Shown here: positions 8,110 through 15,199 of the stretch, one piece after another | Position numbering within the stretch: the first letter of the stretch is position 1 | Layout: every line of letters begins with the position of its first letter | Source: Syntrophobacterales bacterium | GTDB lineage: Bacteria; Desulfobacterota; Syntrophia; Syntrophales; UBA8958 | Length of the DNA stretch: 37,253 nucleotides | Assembly (NCBI GenBank): GCA_018056545.1 | Contig: JAGPFL010000009.1 | Span: 1-37,253, forward strand | Direction of reading: 5' to 3' | Notes under the pieces: generated by a model | Database searches by the model: none | Seen by the model: only the letters and a program-made list of their open reading frames with translations | Told to the model about the DNA's origin: nothing | Program-made: the position numbers and the translations under genes

Positions 8110-9011
8110 CAATTACAATGGTGGCAGTGTTCCATCTTCCCCGCCGCGTCGGGGAGGAGTTGGAGGGTGGTGTGGTTGATCCCGTATTTGTGGAGGAGCA
8201 GCTCCTGGGCGGCGCGGATGATCGTTTCGTTGTCCGCCCCCTCTGCGGTCCGGAGATGGGCGGACAGGAGCTTTTGCGCCCCGCCGGACCGCCAGATGTG
8301 GAGATCGCGTACCGCCGTTACCGATGGGATCGCCGACAGATCGTCAAAAACCTCTCCATAGTCAATATCGGGCGGGACGGCATCAAGGAGGGATGAGACG
8401 GTCTGCCGGACGATCTTGTAGATCTCCCGGGCAATGACGAGGCAGATGGCGAGAGAGAGGAGGGGGTCAACGAGGGACCATCCCATAAGCATGATCACCA
8501 GGGCGCCGATGATCACCGCGAGGGAAAAAAGGGCGTCCTGAAGGGAATGGAGCCAGGCGCTTTTCATATTGAAGTTCCGCGCCGAGATCTTCTGCAGGAG
8601 CAAGGTGGCCGCTCCGTTGCCCACAAAGGCCACTACGGCGACCCAGAGCATCTCCCGTCCGGGGATCTCCGGCGGTGCCAGGAGCCGCTTAAGGGATTCC
8701 CAGAAAACGAAGGCGATGACCACGGACAGGACGATGCTGTTGACAAAGGCGGCGATAAATTCCATCTTGCGGTAGCCGTACGTCTTGACCTTATTCGCGG
8801 GACGGCGGGCGACCCCCTCCGCCCAGTAGCTGAAGCCCATGGCGGCGATGTCGCTGAGATTATGGACGGCATCGGAGATGAGGGCCATACTCTGGATGAT
8901 CAGGCCGCAGATCATCTCGAAGACGACGATCCCGCCGTTGATCGCCATGGCGAAAGCCAGGTTCTTCAGCGACGCCGGCGGTTCATGATCGTGATGGTGG
9001 TTGTGTTCCAA
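8109..9011 (-). CDS. Cation diffusion facilitator (Zn/Cd/Co exporter)
   Basis: A 300-residue CDF-family (CzcD/ZitB-like) inner-membrane metal/proton antiporter. Six membrane helices can be placed. The metal-site residues are visible in helix 2 (SDAVHNLSD, HxxxD) and helix 5 (HSLQD, HxxxD), the pattern of zinc/cadmium-type CDFs. Both ends carry extra metal ligands: HNHHHDHE at residues 3-10 and HCHHC at the C-terminus. Translation appears to begin at TTG 9011, preceded by AAGGTGAAGGA; no better start is present. An AT-rich dyad lies 33 bases upstream of the start. It sits opposite the MarR/permease unit and may share metal control with it, which is inference. Metal specificity cannot be read from sequence. 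Confidence 0.88.
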   Translation of the reverse strand: MEHNHHHDHEPPASLKNLAFAMAINGGIVVFEMICGLIIQSMALISDAVHNLSDIAAMGFSYWAEGVARRPANKVKTYGYRKMEFIAAFVNSIVLSVVIAFVFWESLKRLLAPPEIPGREMLWVAVVAFVGNGAATLLLQKISARNFNMKSAWLHSLQDALFSLAVIIGALVIMLMGWSLVDPLLSLAICLVIAREIYKIVRQTVSSLLDAVPPDIDYGEVFDDLSAIPSVTAVRDLHIWRSGGAQKLLSAHLRTAEGADNETIIRAAQELLLHKYGINHTTLQLLPDAAGKMEHCHHCN

Positions 9012-9043
9012 AGTCCTTCACCTTTTGCAGGATATGTTACCTC

Positions 9044-9061
9044 TGATTATTTTATAAATCA
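9044..9061. promoter_or_regulatory. AT-rich dyad upstream of the CDF gene
   Basis: TGATT (9044-9048) and AATCA (9057-9061) form an inverted repeat around ATTTTATA. It is AT-rich in a GC-rich region and lies directly upstream of the CDF ribosome-binding site, where a promoter or a metal-responsive repressor site would be. Function is inferred. Confidence 0.35.
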
Positions 9062-9063
9062 AT

Positions 9064-9270
9064 TCATTTAGTTGTGTCGACGCGCCGTCCGGCGAAGATC
9101 AGGTACAGGGAAGTCAGGAGAAAGAGCGTCACCAACACCCCTACCGCCGGTCCCCCGATAACGCCCACATCGCCTTTCTTCACCTCCGCAGCGAGCACTA
9201 CGGGCTCATCGGTCAAGGTGGAGCGAACCCCCTTGACTTCCACCTCATCTCCGTTGGCAATTAGGGGAAA
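9064..9270 (-). pseudogene. Decayed remnant related to the 11220-11687 periplasmic protein
   Basis: On the minus strand the frame from 9270 to the TGA at 9064 encodes about 68 residues with no plausible start; a TAA at 9271-9273 closes it upstream. The segment GDEVEVKGVRSTL followed by VVLAAEVKKGD closely parallels GDKVEVKGARVDF and IIAAEVKKGD in the intact protein at 11220-11687. After this homologous part comes a hydrophobic stretch, VGVLVTLFLLTSLYLIFAG, that could be a C-terminal membrane anchor ending in RRVDTTK. It appears to be the 3' end of a relative of the downstream gene that has lost its 5' half. A start at an unusual codon cannot be excluded. Confidence 0.6.
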
Positions 9271-9299
9271 TTATCCATCCGCATAATTCATCAAATTTT

Positions 9300-9318
9300 T
9301 AGTTGTCATTATCAACTA
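9300..9318. promoter_or_regulatory. Palindromic operator of the MarR regulator
   Basis: TAGTTG (9300-9305) and CAACTA (9313-9318) are a perfect inverted repeat around TCATTAT. The TTG-N7-CAA core is the usual form of MarR/SlyA operators. It lies 75 bases before the MarR start codon and probably mediates autoregulation and control of the permease gene. Confidence 0.6.
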
Positions 9319-9393
9319 ACAATGAAATAAGGCAGCCACAGATTCCCATGGCGCTACGTCGAATAATTGGGAAATGTAAGGGAGGATGGGTTG

Positions 9394-9894
9394 ATGGACG
9401 AACAGGCCCGACAGCTTGCCGGAATGATTGAAAATATGATGTATTGTTTCGGGACGCGAAGCCTGGACGGGGAATGCTGCGAAAACATTTCCCATGGCGA
9501 ATTTCGCGCTCTGCATACGGCATTGCACCAACGTGCCTGTAGTATGCAGGATATCGCAAAGAAAGCGTTGGTCACAAAAAGCGGGGCCACCCGCATTGTC
9601 CATCGCTTGGAAGAGAAGGGGCTGGTCCGTCGAGAGCAGGATCAAAATGACGGGCGGTTCTGTTGCGTAACATTGACCCAAGCGGGCAATTCGCTCCTGA
9701 ACCGGATCGAGGACCAACTAACGAACAAGATGCGGGCGATTCTGGCGACGATGGACCCGGCCATGCGCGAGATACTCATCATCAGCCTGGGGGCTTTTCT
9801 CCAGGCCGCACAGGGGCAAACGACCGCCGGGGACAAACGGCCGGAGGCGGATTTGACCAAGGAGCGAAAGAATCGGCTGACCGATAACGGTTGA
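9394..9894 (+). CDS. MarR family transcriptional regulator
   Basis: A 166-residue winged-helix regulator. The recognition-helix region reads SMQDIAKKALVTKSGATRIV and is followed by HRLEEKGLVRREQDQNDGRF, the MarR wing with its DxR-type loop. The N-terminal part has a CC pair (GECCENISHGEF), which might sense thiol-reactive agents or metals, as in some MarR proteins; that is inference. I chose the ATG at 9394, preceded at nine bases by GGAGG; a TTG at 9367 is in frame but has no ribosome site. The gene lies immediately upstream of, and probably in one operon with, the metal permease at 10000, and a palindromic operator lies upstream at 9300-9318. Likely ligand: the ion exported by the permease. 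Confidence 0.85.
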   Translation: MDEQARQLAGMIENMMYCFGTRSLDGECCENISHGEFRALHTALHQRACSMQDIAKKALVTKSGATRIVHRLEEKGLVRREQDQNDGRFCCVTLTQAGNSLLNRIEDQLTNKMRAILATMDPAMREILIISLGAFLQAAQGQTTAGDKRPEADLTKERKNRLTDNG

Positions 9895-9999
9895 TAGATT
9901 CAACCATCTTTGAAATGGCACATTCATCCGAAAGACGCCGCAGAACCGGACATAGTCAGAGAAGCAAGAAGTCAAAGGATGAACCCAAGAGGAGGAGTA

Positions 10000-11121
10000 A
10001 TGCTTGCGATGAATAATCTTGCTGCCGCCGGCAAATTTTTTTTCGTGATTGCCGGAGAGCTTTTTCTCATTTTTATTGCCGTATCTTTTCTTGTCGGCAT
10101 ACTGACGGAATATCTCCCCCCCTCCCGCATCCGTGATTTTCTATCCAATAAACTGACCTGGGTACAATACATCCTCGGGGCGGGTTTGGGCGCCCTCACC
10201 CCTTTCTGTTCCTGTTCCACCGTTCCCATCACCGCCGGATTGCTCAAGGGCGGCGTCCCCTTCGGCCCTACCATGGCCTTTCTTTTTTCCTCGCCGGTGC
10301 TGAACCCGATCATTATCGCCCTGCTGTTCTCCCTATTCGGCTATAAGGTTACGGCGGTTTATATTGTTATCACCTTCTTCGGTTCCATGGCCGCCGCGGC
10401 CCTGATGTCGAAACTCGGAATGGAGAACCAAGTCAAACCGCTGGTGGATATGCAGCCGTCTTGTTGCGCCGGAGAACCAATGCCGGTCACCCCCCCGGTG
10501 TTGGTTCCGCCGACAGCCGCCGGTTGTTGCGCCGCCGACAGCGGTAAGCAGACCCTACCCTTGCTGACCTTCCCCGTCCTGCCGTCCTCCGGCGCCTGCT
10601 GCGCCGAGACCCCGGCAAGGACTATGGAACAGACGGCGGCATCATCATGTTGTGCCGCCGACCTCTCCGCGGACAACGGGGCAATAGGTTTGGAGCGGAC
10701 GTCATTCAAGGATAACTTGCAAAGGGCCTCAGCCGCGGCGGCAGCTACCTTCAAGGGGGTGTTCTGGTATCTGCTTCTCGGCGCCGCCATCGGCGCTTTC
10801 ATCTACGGTTTTTTTCCTCAAGACGTGGTGGTCAGATGGGCGGGCCCTGACAATCCCTGGTCCATACCCATCGCCGCGCTGATCGGCGTACCCATGTACA
10901 TCCGGGCGGAAACGGTGATTCCCATCAGCGCCGCCCTGGTGGGGAAGGGCATGGGCGTAGGCACGGTGCTGGCCCTCGTCATCGGCGGAGCCGGGGCGAG
11001 CATCCCGGAGATGATTATCCTCGCGGCCATGTTCAAGAAGAAACTGATTATCGCCTTTATGCTGAACGTCTTCCTTGTCGCTATCGCCGCAGGTTATGTT
11101 GTGGATTTCATAATTTATTAA
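10000..11121 (+). CDS. Permease, SO_0444-type Cu/Zn efflux family, Cys-rich loop
   Basis: A 373-residue inner-membrane permease of the DUF318 superfamily that includes ArsP. The first half carries FCSCSTVPI with C70 and C72, the conserved site of the superfamily. Two membrane blocks (about 12-140 and 255-373) are joined by a loop of about 115 residues holding four CC pairs at 155-156, 176-177, 200-201 and 217-218, mostly as CCA. This plan matches my recollection of the SO_0444 family of Cu/Zn exporters, whose loop is also cysteine-rich; ArsP-like organoarsenical export is the alternative. I chose the ATG at 10000 after AGAGGAGGAG; an ATG at 10009 is equally compatible. The preceding MarR gene is its likely regulator. 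Confidence 0.75.
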   Translation: MLAMNNLAAAGKFFFVIAGELFLIFIAVSFLVGILTEYLPPSRIRDFLSNKLTWVQYILGAGLGALTPFCSCSTVPITAGLLKGGVPFGPTMAFLFSSPVLNPIIIALLFSLFGYKVTAVYIVITFFGSMAAAALMSKLGMENQVKPLVDMQPSCCAGEPMPVTPPVLVPPTAAGCCAADSGKQTLPLLTFPVLPSSGACCAETPARTMEQTAASSCCAADLSADNGAIGLERTSFKDNLQRASAAAAATFKGVFWYLLLGAAIGAFIYGFFPQDVVVRWAGPDNPWSIPIAALIGVPMYIRAETVIPISAALVGKGMGVGTVLALVIGGAGASIPEMIILAAMFKKKLIIAFMLNVFLVAIAAGYVVDFIIY

Positions 11122-11168
11122 GATTTTGAATGTCCGGATAAGCGGGAAGAGATGGTCTGTAGTGGAAA

Positions 11169-11206
11169 CAGTGAAGGGCGGCTCTCGGCGGCGCCGCCCT
11201 TCACTG
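11169..11206. terminator. Bidirectional terminator hairpin
   Basis: CAGTGAAGGGCGGC (11169-11182) and GCCGCCCTTCACTG (11193-11206) are perfect 14-base inverted repeats around a ten-base loop. The hairpin lies between two convergent genes, the permease and the small periplasmic protein, and probably stops transcription from both sides, although T-runs are weak. Confidence 0.75.
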
Positions 11207-11219
11207 CTCTCAAGATCGG

Positions 11220-11687
11220 TTACCTTTTCCATCCCCAGCCGGACCAAACGGGGACACCGGCGGCGTCGCGCAGGACGAGGGTCTTATCCCCTTTCTTCAC
11301 CTCTGCGGCAATGATCGCGGGTTTCCCGAAGAAGTCGACCCGCGCCCCTTTAACCTCCACCTTGTCGCCCTTGACAATCTTCTCGTCGAGGCGTTCCAGG
11401 TACCAGGTCGGCCCGAGATGGACGCTGACGGTTTCCTTTTCCGTTTTGACCACCAGAGCGATCCCTTGATTCATGCGTTTCATGGGCACCGTCTGTTCCA
11501 GGGCGATCACCTCACCGGCGATGGTCTCCACCTTGGCGGGGTCGTACATCCCCTGGTAGGGAGTGCCCATGCCCCAGCCGCCGCTGCCGCGGCCGCCCCA
11601 CTTCCCCGGCCCGGCCAGGGCCAAAGAGGCGGTCAATACCAATGCCGTGACGATCATCAAAGCTGCCAACCATCCTTTTGCCTTCAT
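11220..11687 (-). CDS. Putative periplasmic protein with signal peptide
   Basis: A 155-residue protein with a clear signal peptide (hydrophobic ALMIVTALVLTASLALA at about 9-23, cut near ALA-GP). A Gly/Trp-rich segment follows (KWGGRGSGGWGMG), then a domain of short strands: VETIAGEVIAL, then IALVVKTEKETVSVHLGP and KGDKVEVKGARVDFFGKP. This resembles small OB-fold or DUF5666-like periplasmic domains, but I cannot name a function. The start is supported by AAAGGAG upstream of ATG 11687. The same KVEVKG...AAEVKKGD motif occurs in the gene remnant at 9064-9270. Its position beside metal export and disulfide genes hints at an envelope-stress or metal role. Confidence 0.7.
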   Translation of the reverse strand: MKAKGWLAALMIVTALVLTASLALAGPGKWGGRGSGGWGMGTPYQGMYDPAKVETIAGEVIALEQTVPMKRMNQGIALVVKTEKETVSVHLGPTWYLERLDEKIVKGDKVEVKGARVDFFGKPAIIAAEVKKGDKTLVLRDAAGVPVWSGWGWKR

Positions 11688-11905
11688 TTTCCTTCTCCTT
11701 TCTTGAAACCAGTCATGGATTACCGATCGAGATAGATCAATAGGTTCCTCTCTTTTTTCATGTGGGTAACTTGAGATCGAGTTTACCTCCTATGAGGCAG
11801 ATCATGGTAATCAGCCTAAATTTCCATACGCGCCGCCGGTAAACTCGCTCTACACCACAGCTCCTCTGCATAACTTTTGAAGAAATTATCAATAAAGGTA
11901 TTTTC

Positions 11906-11925
11906 AAAAAGGTGATGGCGTCACC
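11906..11925 (-). terminator. Rho-independent terminator of the disulfide operon
   Basis: On the minus strand GGTGA-CGCCA-TCACC is followed directly by TTTTT (the A-run at 11906-11910). It lies 18 bases after the stop of the DsbA-like gene and ends the operon read from 14193. The rest of the 11688-11942 gap shows no gene. Confidence 0.65.
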
Positions 11926-11942
11926 ATTCTTAACTAATTGGT

Positions 11943-12560
11943 TTATCTACGTCGTTTCAGGGCCTGGTCGAGCTCCGTTAGGCCTCTCTTTATATCCTTG
12001 TCCCCGACATATTTCCTGACGTCCTGAGGAGTATAGACGAAAACGAAGGTCGGCGTACCCCGCACTTGGTATTTCTTGATCAGTCCGTTGTATTGAGCCA
12101 GGACCGGCTGCACATCAAAAGGCGTGAGGGAAATCTGCTCGGCCTGGAGGGCATTGACCAATTGCGGCTCCGTGATGGCGCCGAAACGAGACGCCTTGTC
12201 GAAAAGCACCTTTCTTGCTTGGAGGACCTCCCGGTAGGATTTGGCGGCCTTCACGGCATAAAGAAAATATTTTGCGTAGAGGGGAGTAAGTTTGTAGATG
12301 GGCATATCGACGAAACTCACCTGGACCCCCCGTTCGGAGATCAATTTCTGCACCCTTCCATCCAACTCCTTTTCCAGATTCTGACAGGGTTGGCAAAAGT
12401 AATCGGAAAATATGAACAGATGATACCGGCCGGAACCATAGGTGGGAACGAGATCATGTTCTCCACCGGGGGCGGCCGCCGCCGGCGCAGCGCTCGTCAG
12501 GGCCGCCCAGAGGCAAACCAGGAGGGCGAAAACGGGCAAATTAGACTTGGGGAGTTTCAC
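11943..12560 (-). CDS. DsbA-like periplasmic thiol oxidoreductase (paralogue 1)
   Basis: A 205-residue secreted thioredoxin-fold protein of the DsbA family, which oxidises or isomerises cysteines of exported proteins. It has a signal peptide (FALLVCLWAALTSAAPAAAA), the active site FCQPC (C56, C59), a helical insertion and the cis-proline loop RGTPTFVFV near 167. It begins at GTG 12560 after GAAGAG. It is the last gene of an operon with a rhodanese, a VKOR homologue and a second DsbA-like protein of the same plan (13606-14193). The shared YAKYFLYA/YARYFLYA segment shows the two are paralogues. VKOR probably reoxidises one or both. Confidence 0.85.
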   Translation of the reverse strand: MKLPKSNLPVFALLVCLWAALTSAAPAAAAPGGEHDLVPTYGSGRYHLFIFSDYFCQPCQNLEKELDGRVQKLISERGVQVSFVDMPIYKLTPLYAKYFLYAVKAAKSYREVLQARKVLFDKASRFGAITEPQLVNALQAEQISLTPFDVQPVLAQYNGLIKKYQVRGTPTFVFVYTPQDVRKYVGDKDIKRGLTELDQALKRRR

Positions 12561-12600
12561 GATGATCTCTTCAACCTCTCAATAATGTTTTTTTTCAGGA

Positions 12601-13050
12601 TTAAGGTCTTGTGTTGTTGATAAAGGCCTTGGCCCGGTCGCCGCGCAGATGCTCAGCCAGCCCGAGAAGCCCTTCAACCAGGTAGCGGGAGCGGTAGCCC
12701 TTTAACGTCAGATAGGTCCTGGCGATCTCGGCCCGGTCGTAGTGGGGGCAGACGGTGACGATCAGTTTCCCTTTGTCCAGCTCTTTAAGCCGGTCCGGCA
12801 GTTCGTTGATGGGAATGCTCTTGATGAAGCCGAAGCGCCAGGCCTGTTGTTCCTCGGGGAAACGGATATCGACGATCTGCGCCTGTCCCTGTCGGTATAG
12901 TTCCAGCATCTCGGGGATGCCGATCTTCATGGTGCTCCGTTCCCGATAGTCAAAGGAACGAAGATAATCGTCGAAGTTCACCGGCTCCCCCGCCAGAGCG
13001 GAAGCGGCAATAAGGATACATGCCAGCAAAGTGGTCCAAAACAATTTCAT
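12601..13050 (-). CDS. Periplasmic rhodanese-like protein
   Basis: A 149-residue exported single-domain rhodanese homologue. The signal peptide is FWTTLLACILIAASALA, and the rhodanese fold shows QIVDIRFPEEQQAWRFG (D61) and the active loop VCPHYDRAEIA with C101 and R106 in C-x4-R spacing. Rhodanese domains carry sulfur as a cysteine persulfide; in this disulfide-forming operon it may handle sulfane sulfur or act as a thiol-redox partner, which is inference. I chose the ATG at 13050, preceded by AAGGAG seven bases upstream; the frame opens six codons earlier without a good site. Confidence 0.8.
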   Translation of the reverse strand: MKLFWTTLLACILIAASALAGEPVNFDDYLRSFDYRERSTMKIGIPEMLELYRQGQAQIVDIRFPEEQQAWRFGFIKSIPINELPDRLKELDKGKLIVTVCPHYDRAEIARTYLTLKGYRSRYLVEGLLGLAEHLRGDRAKAFINNTRP

Positions 13051-13128
13051 ATCCTTGCTCCTTGCCAATCAAGATCGAAACAACGTTTTGATATGAGGGG
13101 AGACTGATAACTTCCCCACCATTTATTC

Positions 13129-13563
13129 TCAATAATACAGAGGCAGGATCGAGCCTTTGAAAAAAAGCCAAAAGGCTCCGATTCCGGCGGCGAAGGCGGC
13201 CATGGCGAGGTACTTGTGCATCCGCGGCAAGTTTACAGCGAAAAGGGCCAGGACACAGAGGCCGAAGACCAGGCAGAAGGGGCAGTAGGTGTCGTTGACG
13301 ATCTGGAAACGGACGAGGAGAATCTCGCCGCCCATCGCCCCGGCCAGCAGCACCGTCCGCAGATGATTGGTAGGCACGGAAAAGCGCGTCTTGTCCAGAA
13401 GGAGCATCGCCAGTAAGGCAACCATGAACAGGATGCCCACGATCTTCAGATCGATCCCTAAAAAAGTTCCCCGGAGGGAAGAACAGGAGGTATCGCACAC
13501 CTCATAAAAGATCAACAGCCCGATGCCGACGACGGGGATGGCGATATTCATCCCTTTACGCAT
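13129..13563 (-). CDS. VKOR family quinone-dependent disulfide oxidase
   Basis: A 144-residue membrane protein with four to five helices matching the vitamin K epoxide reductase family. It has the loop pair C23-x3-C27-S (CDTSCSS) and the quinone-proximal CPFC (C94, C97) at the start of a later helix. Bacterial VKOR replaces DsbB: it takes electrons from DsbA and gives them to quinone. The neighbours, two DsbA-like proteins, fit this exactly. I start at the ATG at 13563, with AAAGGGG six to nine bases upstream; an in-frame ATG five codons earlier (13578) has no site of its own. It is shorter than many VKOR proteins but keeps all four cysteines. Confidence 0.82.
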   Translation of the reverse strand: MRKGMNIAIPVVGIGLLIFYEVCDTSCSSLRGTFLGIDLKIVGILFMVALLAMLLLDKTRFSVPTNHLRTVLLAGAMGGEILLVRFQIVNDTYCPFCLVFGLCVLALFAVNLPRMHKYLAMAAFAAGIGAFWLFFKGSILPLYY

Positions 13564-13605
13564 GGTTTCCCCTTTCATGGCGTTTGTTCTTCTCCATACC
13601 TAAAA

Positions 13606-14193
13606 CTATGGCTGCAAGCCCTTCAGGGCCTTGACGATGTCCGGAGCCCCGATATATTTATCTTTCTTCCCCCCCCGGATAATGACGCAACTCGGCGTCG
13701 CGTCGATGTGGTCTTCCTTGATCAAAGCGTTGTAACGGTCCAGGATGGACTTGGGCTCGAATTCTCGCCAGGGGATGCCTTTGGCCTTGAATATCTCCTC
13801 CAAACGTTCCTTCGTGGTGAAATGACGATTCTCCGCCGCCTCGTTGAGCACGTTCCGGACACGTAAGGCCTGTTGATAATTGTTGTTCCCGTTCAGGGCG
13901 TAGAGGAAATAACGGGCGTAAAGGGCGCTGTAGCGGTAGAAAGGGGTATCCACCAGGGTCAGGGTGATGACGTTTCTTTTGAGCAGATCCTTCAAGAGGG
14001 GCTCCACCTGGGGCTCCATCCCCCGGCAGGGGGGACAGAAGTAGTCCGTATAGACCCGCACGTGAATCGGTCCGGTTCCATAGGTGGGAAAAGGCTCACC
14101 TAAGGCCGGGACGACTCCGCCCGTTAGTGCCCATATTTCGATTAGGGCGATAAACATGACCGATATACAACCTGCACCAAATTTCATCTCCAT
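13606..14193 (-). CDS. DsbA-like periplasmic thiol oxidoreductase (paralogue 2)
   Basis: A 195-residue exported DsbA-family protein, first gene of the disulfide operon. The signal segment is ISVMFIALIEIWALTGGVVPALG; the active site is FCPPC (C53, C56) and the cis-proline loop ATPSCVI lies near 163. An extra cysteine directly after the cis-proline serine (C in SCVI) is unusual and could affect redox behaviour. I chose the ATG at 14193, ten bases after AGGAG; ATG 14187 is also possible, and the frame opens at a TTG at 14214. It resembles the protein at 11943-12560 along its length, so this is a duplication within one operon. Confidence 0.83.
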   Translation of the reverse strand: MEMKFGAGCISVMFIALIEIWALTGGVVPALGEPFPTYGTGPIHVRVYTDYFCPPCRGMEPQVEPLLKDLLKRNVITLTLVDTPFYRYSALYARYFLYALNGNNNYQQALRVRNVLNEAAENRHFTTKERLEEIFKAKGIPWREFEPKSILDRYNALIKEDHIDATPSCVIIRGGKKDKYIGAPDIVKALKGLQP

Positions 14194-14256
14194 ATTATCG
14201 AATCTCCTGCGCAAACTACCCTTCCTTACCCGTGTTTATGCAATAAGACAGTGCCA

Positions 14257-15036
14257 TCATCCCTTGAGTTTGGCGTAGAGCCCCGTGAGCTTTGCCCGGT
14301 AGATCTGCCGGATGGTCGCTTCGTCTTCGCCCAGGGGCTTCACGGGGATCAAATCCATGACCTCCCCCGGGGTTCGTTTCGCTTGGTAGAGGGTCTTCAC
14401 GGCCCCCTTGACCATCTTGACCAGGGCCTTTTCCGTCTCCCCGGCCGTCAGGCCGAAGGACAGGCCGAGTTCCTTCAATGCCTCCCACTGGAACCACAGA
14501 TAGGTGGGTCCCATAGCTGTGAGGATAGCGTAAGCCTCCAGCTTTTCCTCAGCTACCTCCGGGCAGTCGCCGAGGATCTCGAAGAATTTCCGGATTTTCT
14601 TCTTCTCGTCAGTGGTGAAGGCCGAGGAGAAGACGACGGGATTGTAGCCTTTGTTGATCACCGACGGGGCATTAGGGATCATCCGGACGATCCGGTCGAA
14701 ACCGCCCAAACCGGCAGACAAATGGGCCAGGGAAATCTTGGGGGCCAGAGATACAACCACGGCATCTTCTTGTATATGCCCCTTGAGGCCCGCCAAGGCC
14801 GCCGACACCGCCGGGGGATGGAGGGCGATAAAGACCAGCGCCGCCCCCGCGGGGCCTTCGACATCGCCGGTGCTCCCTTTGACGAACGGGAAACGTTCCG
14901 TCAATTTAGCCAGGATTTCGGGATTTGTTTCGCTGACAAAAATACACTCCGGCAGGTTATCCTTCCGTGCCAATCCTTCCAGAATGATGCCGGTGATCCT
15001 ACCGCCGCCGATGAAACCCAAAGATTTGATCTTCAT
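14257..15036 (-). CDS. proC: Pyrroline-5-carboxylate reductase-like protein
   Basis: A 259-residue protein of the ProC family, which reduces pyrroline-5-carboxylate to proline with NAD(P)H in the cytoplasm. The Rossmann motif LGFIGGGRITGIILEGL lies at the N-terminus, and RMIPNAPSVINKGYNP corresponds to the conserved MPN-P region that ends the cofactor domain. The C-terminal helical dimerisation domain shows AILTAMGPTYLWFQWEAL, where ProC usually has the AxxGSGPAY motif; the match is loose. It starts at ATG 15036 after GGGGGAGG. Because the active-site signature departs from ProC, it could be a paralogue acting on another imine. The gene stands between the disulfide operon and the MoxR/CoxE pair. 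Confidence 0.7.
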   Translation of the reverse strand: MKIKSLGFIGGGRITGIILEGLARKDNLPECIFVSETNPEILAKLTERFPFVKGSTGDVEGPAGAALVFIALHPPAVSAALAGLKGHIQEDAVVVSLAPKISLAHLSAGLGGFDRIVRMIPNAPSVINKGYNPVVFSSAFTTDEKKKIRKFFEILGDCPEVAEEKLEAYAILTAMGPTYLWFQWEALKELGLSFGLTAGETEKALVKMVKGAVKTLYQAKRTPGEVMDLIPVKPLGEDEATIRQIYRAKLTGLYAKLKG

Positions 15037-15199
15037 TTCTTACCTCCCCCTTATGGTCTGTTACCAACCCTGCTTTTAACCCTGCCCGTGGGCATCATAA
15101 CATTTCTCCGTCAACATGAGCATGCAGACAGGGCGGTCCGAAGGCATTGATTTTAAACCGGCTTCGCAGCTCTTCGCCGCACAAGCGTTCATATCATCG

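Noticed and set aside
8002-8361. Plus-strand ORF of 119 codons between arnB and the CDF gene
   Set aside because: More than half lies antisense to the CDF gene and the N-terminal part matches nothing I know.
10359-10802. Minus-strand ORF opposite the Cys-rich loop of the permease
   Set aside because: Shadow; the plus strand has membrane domains on both sides in one continuous frame.
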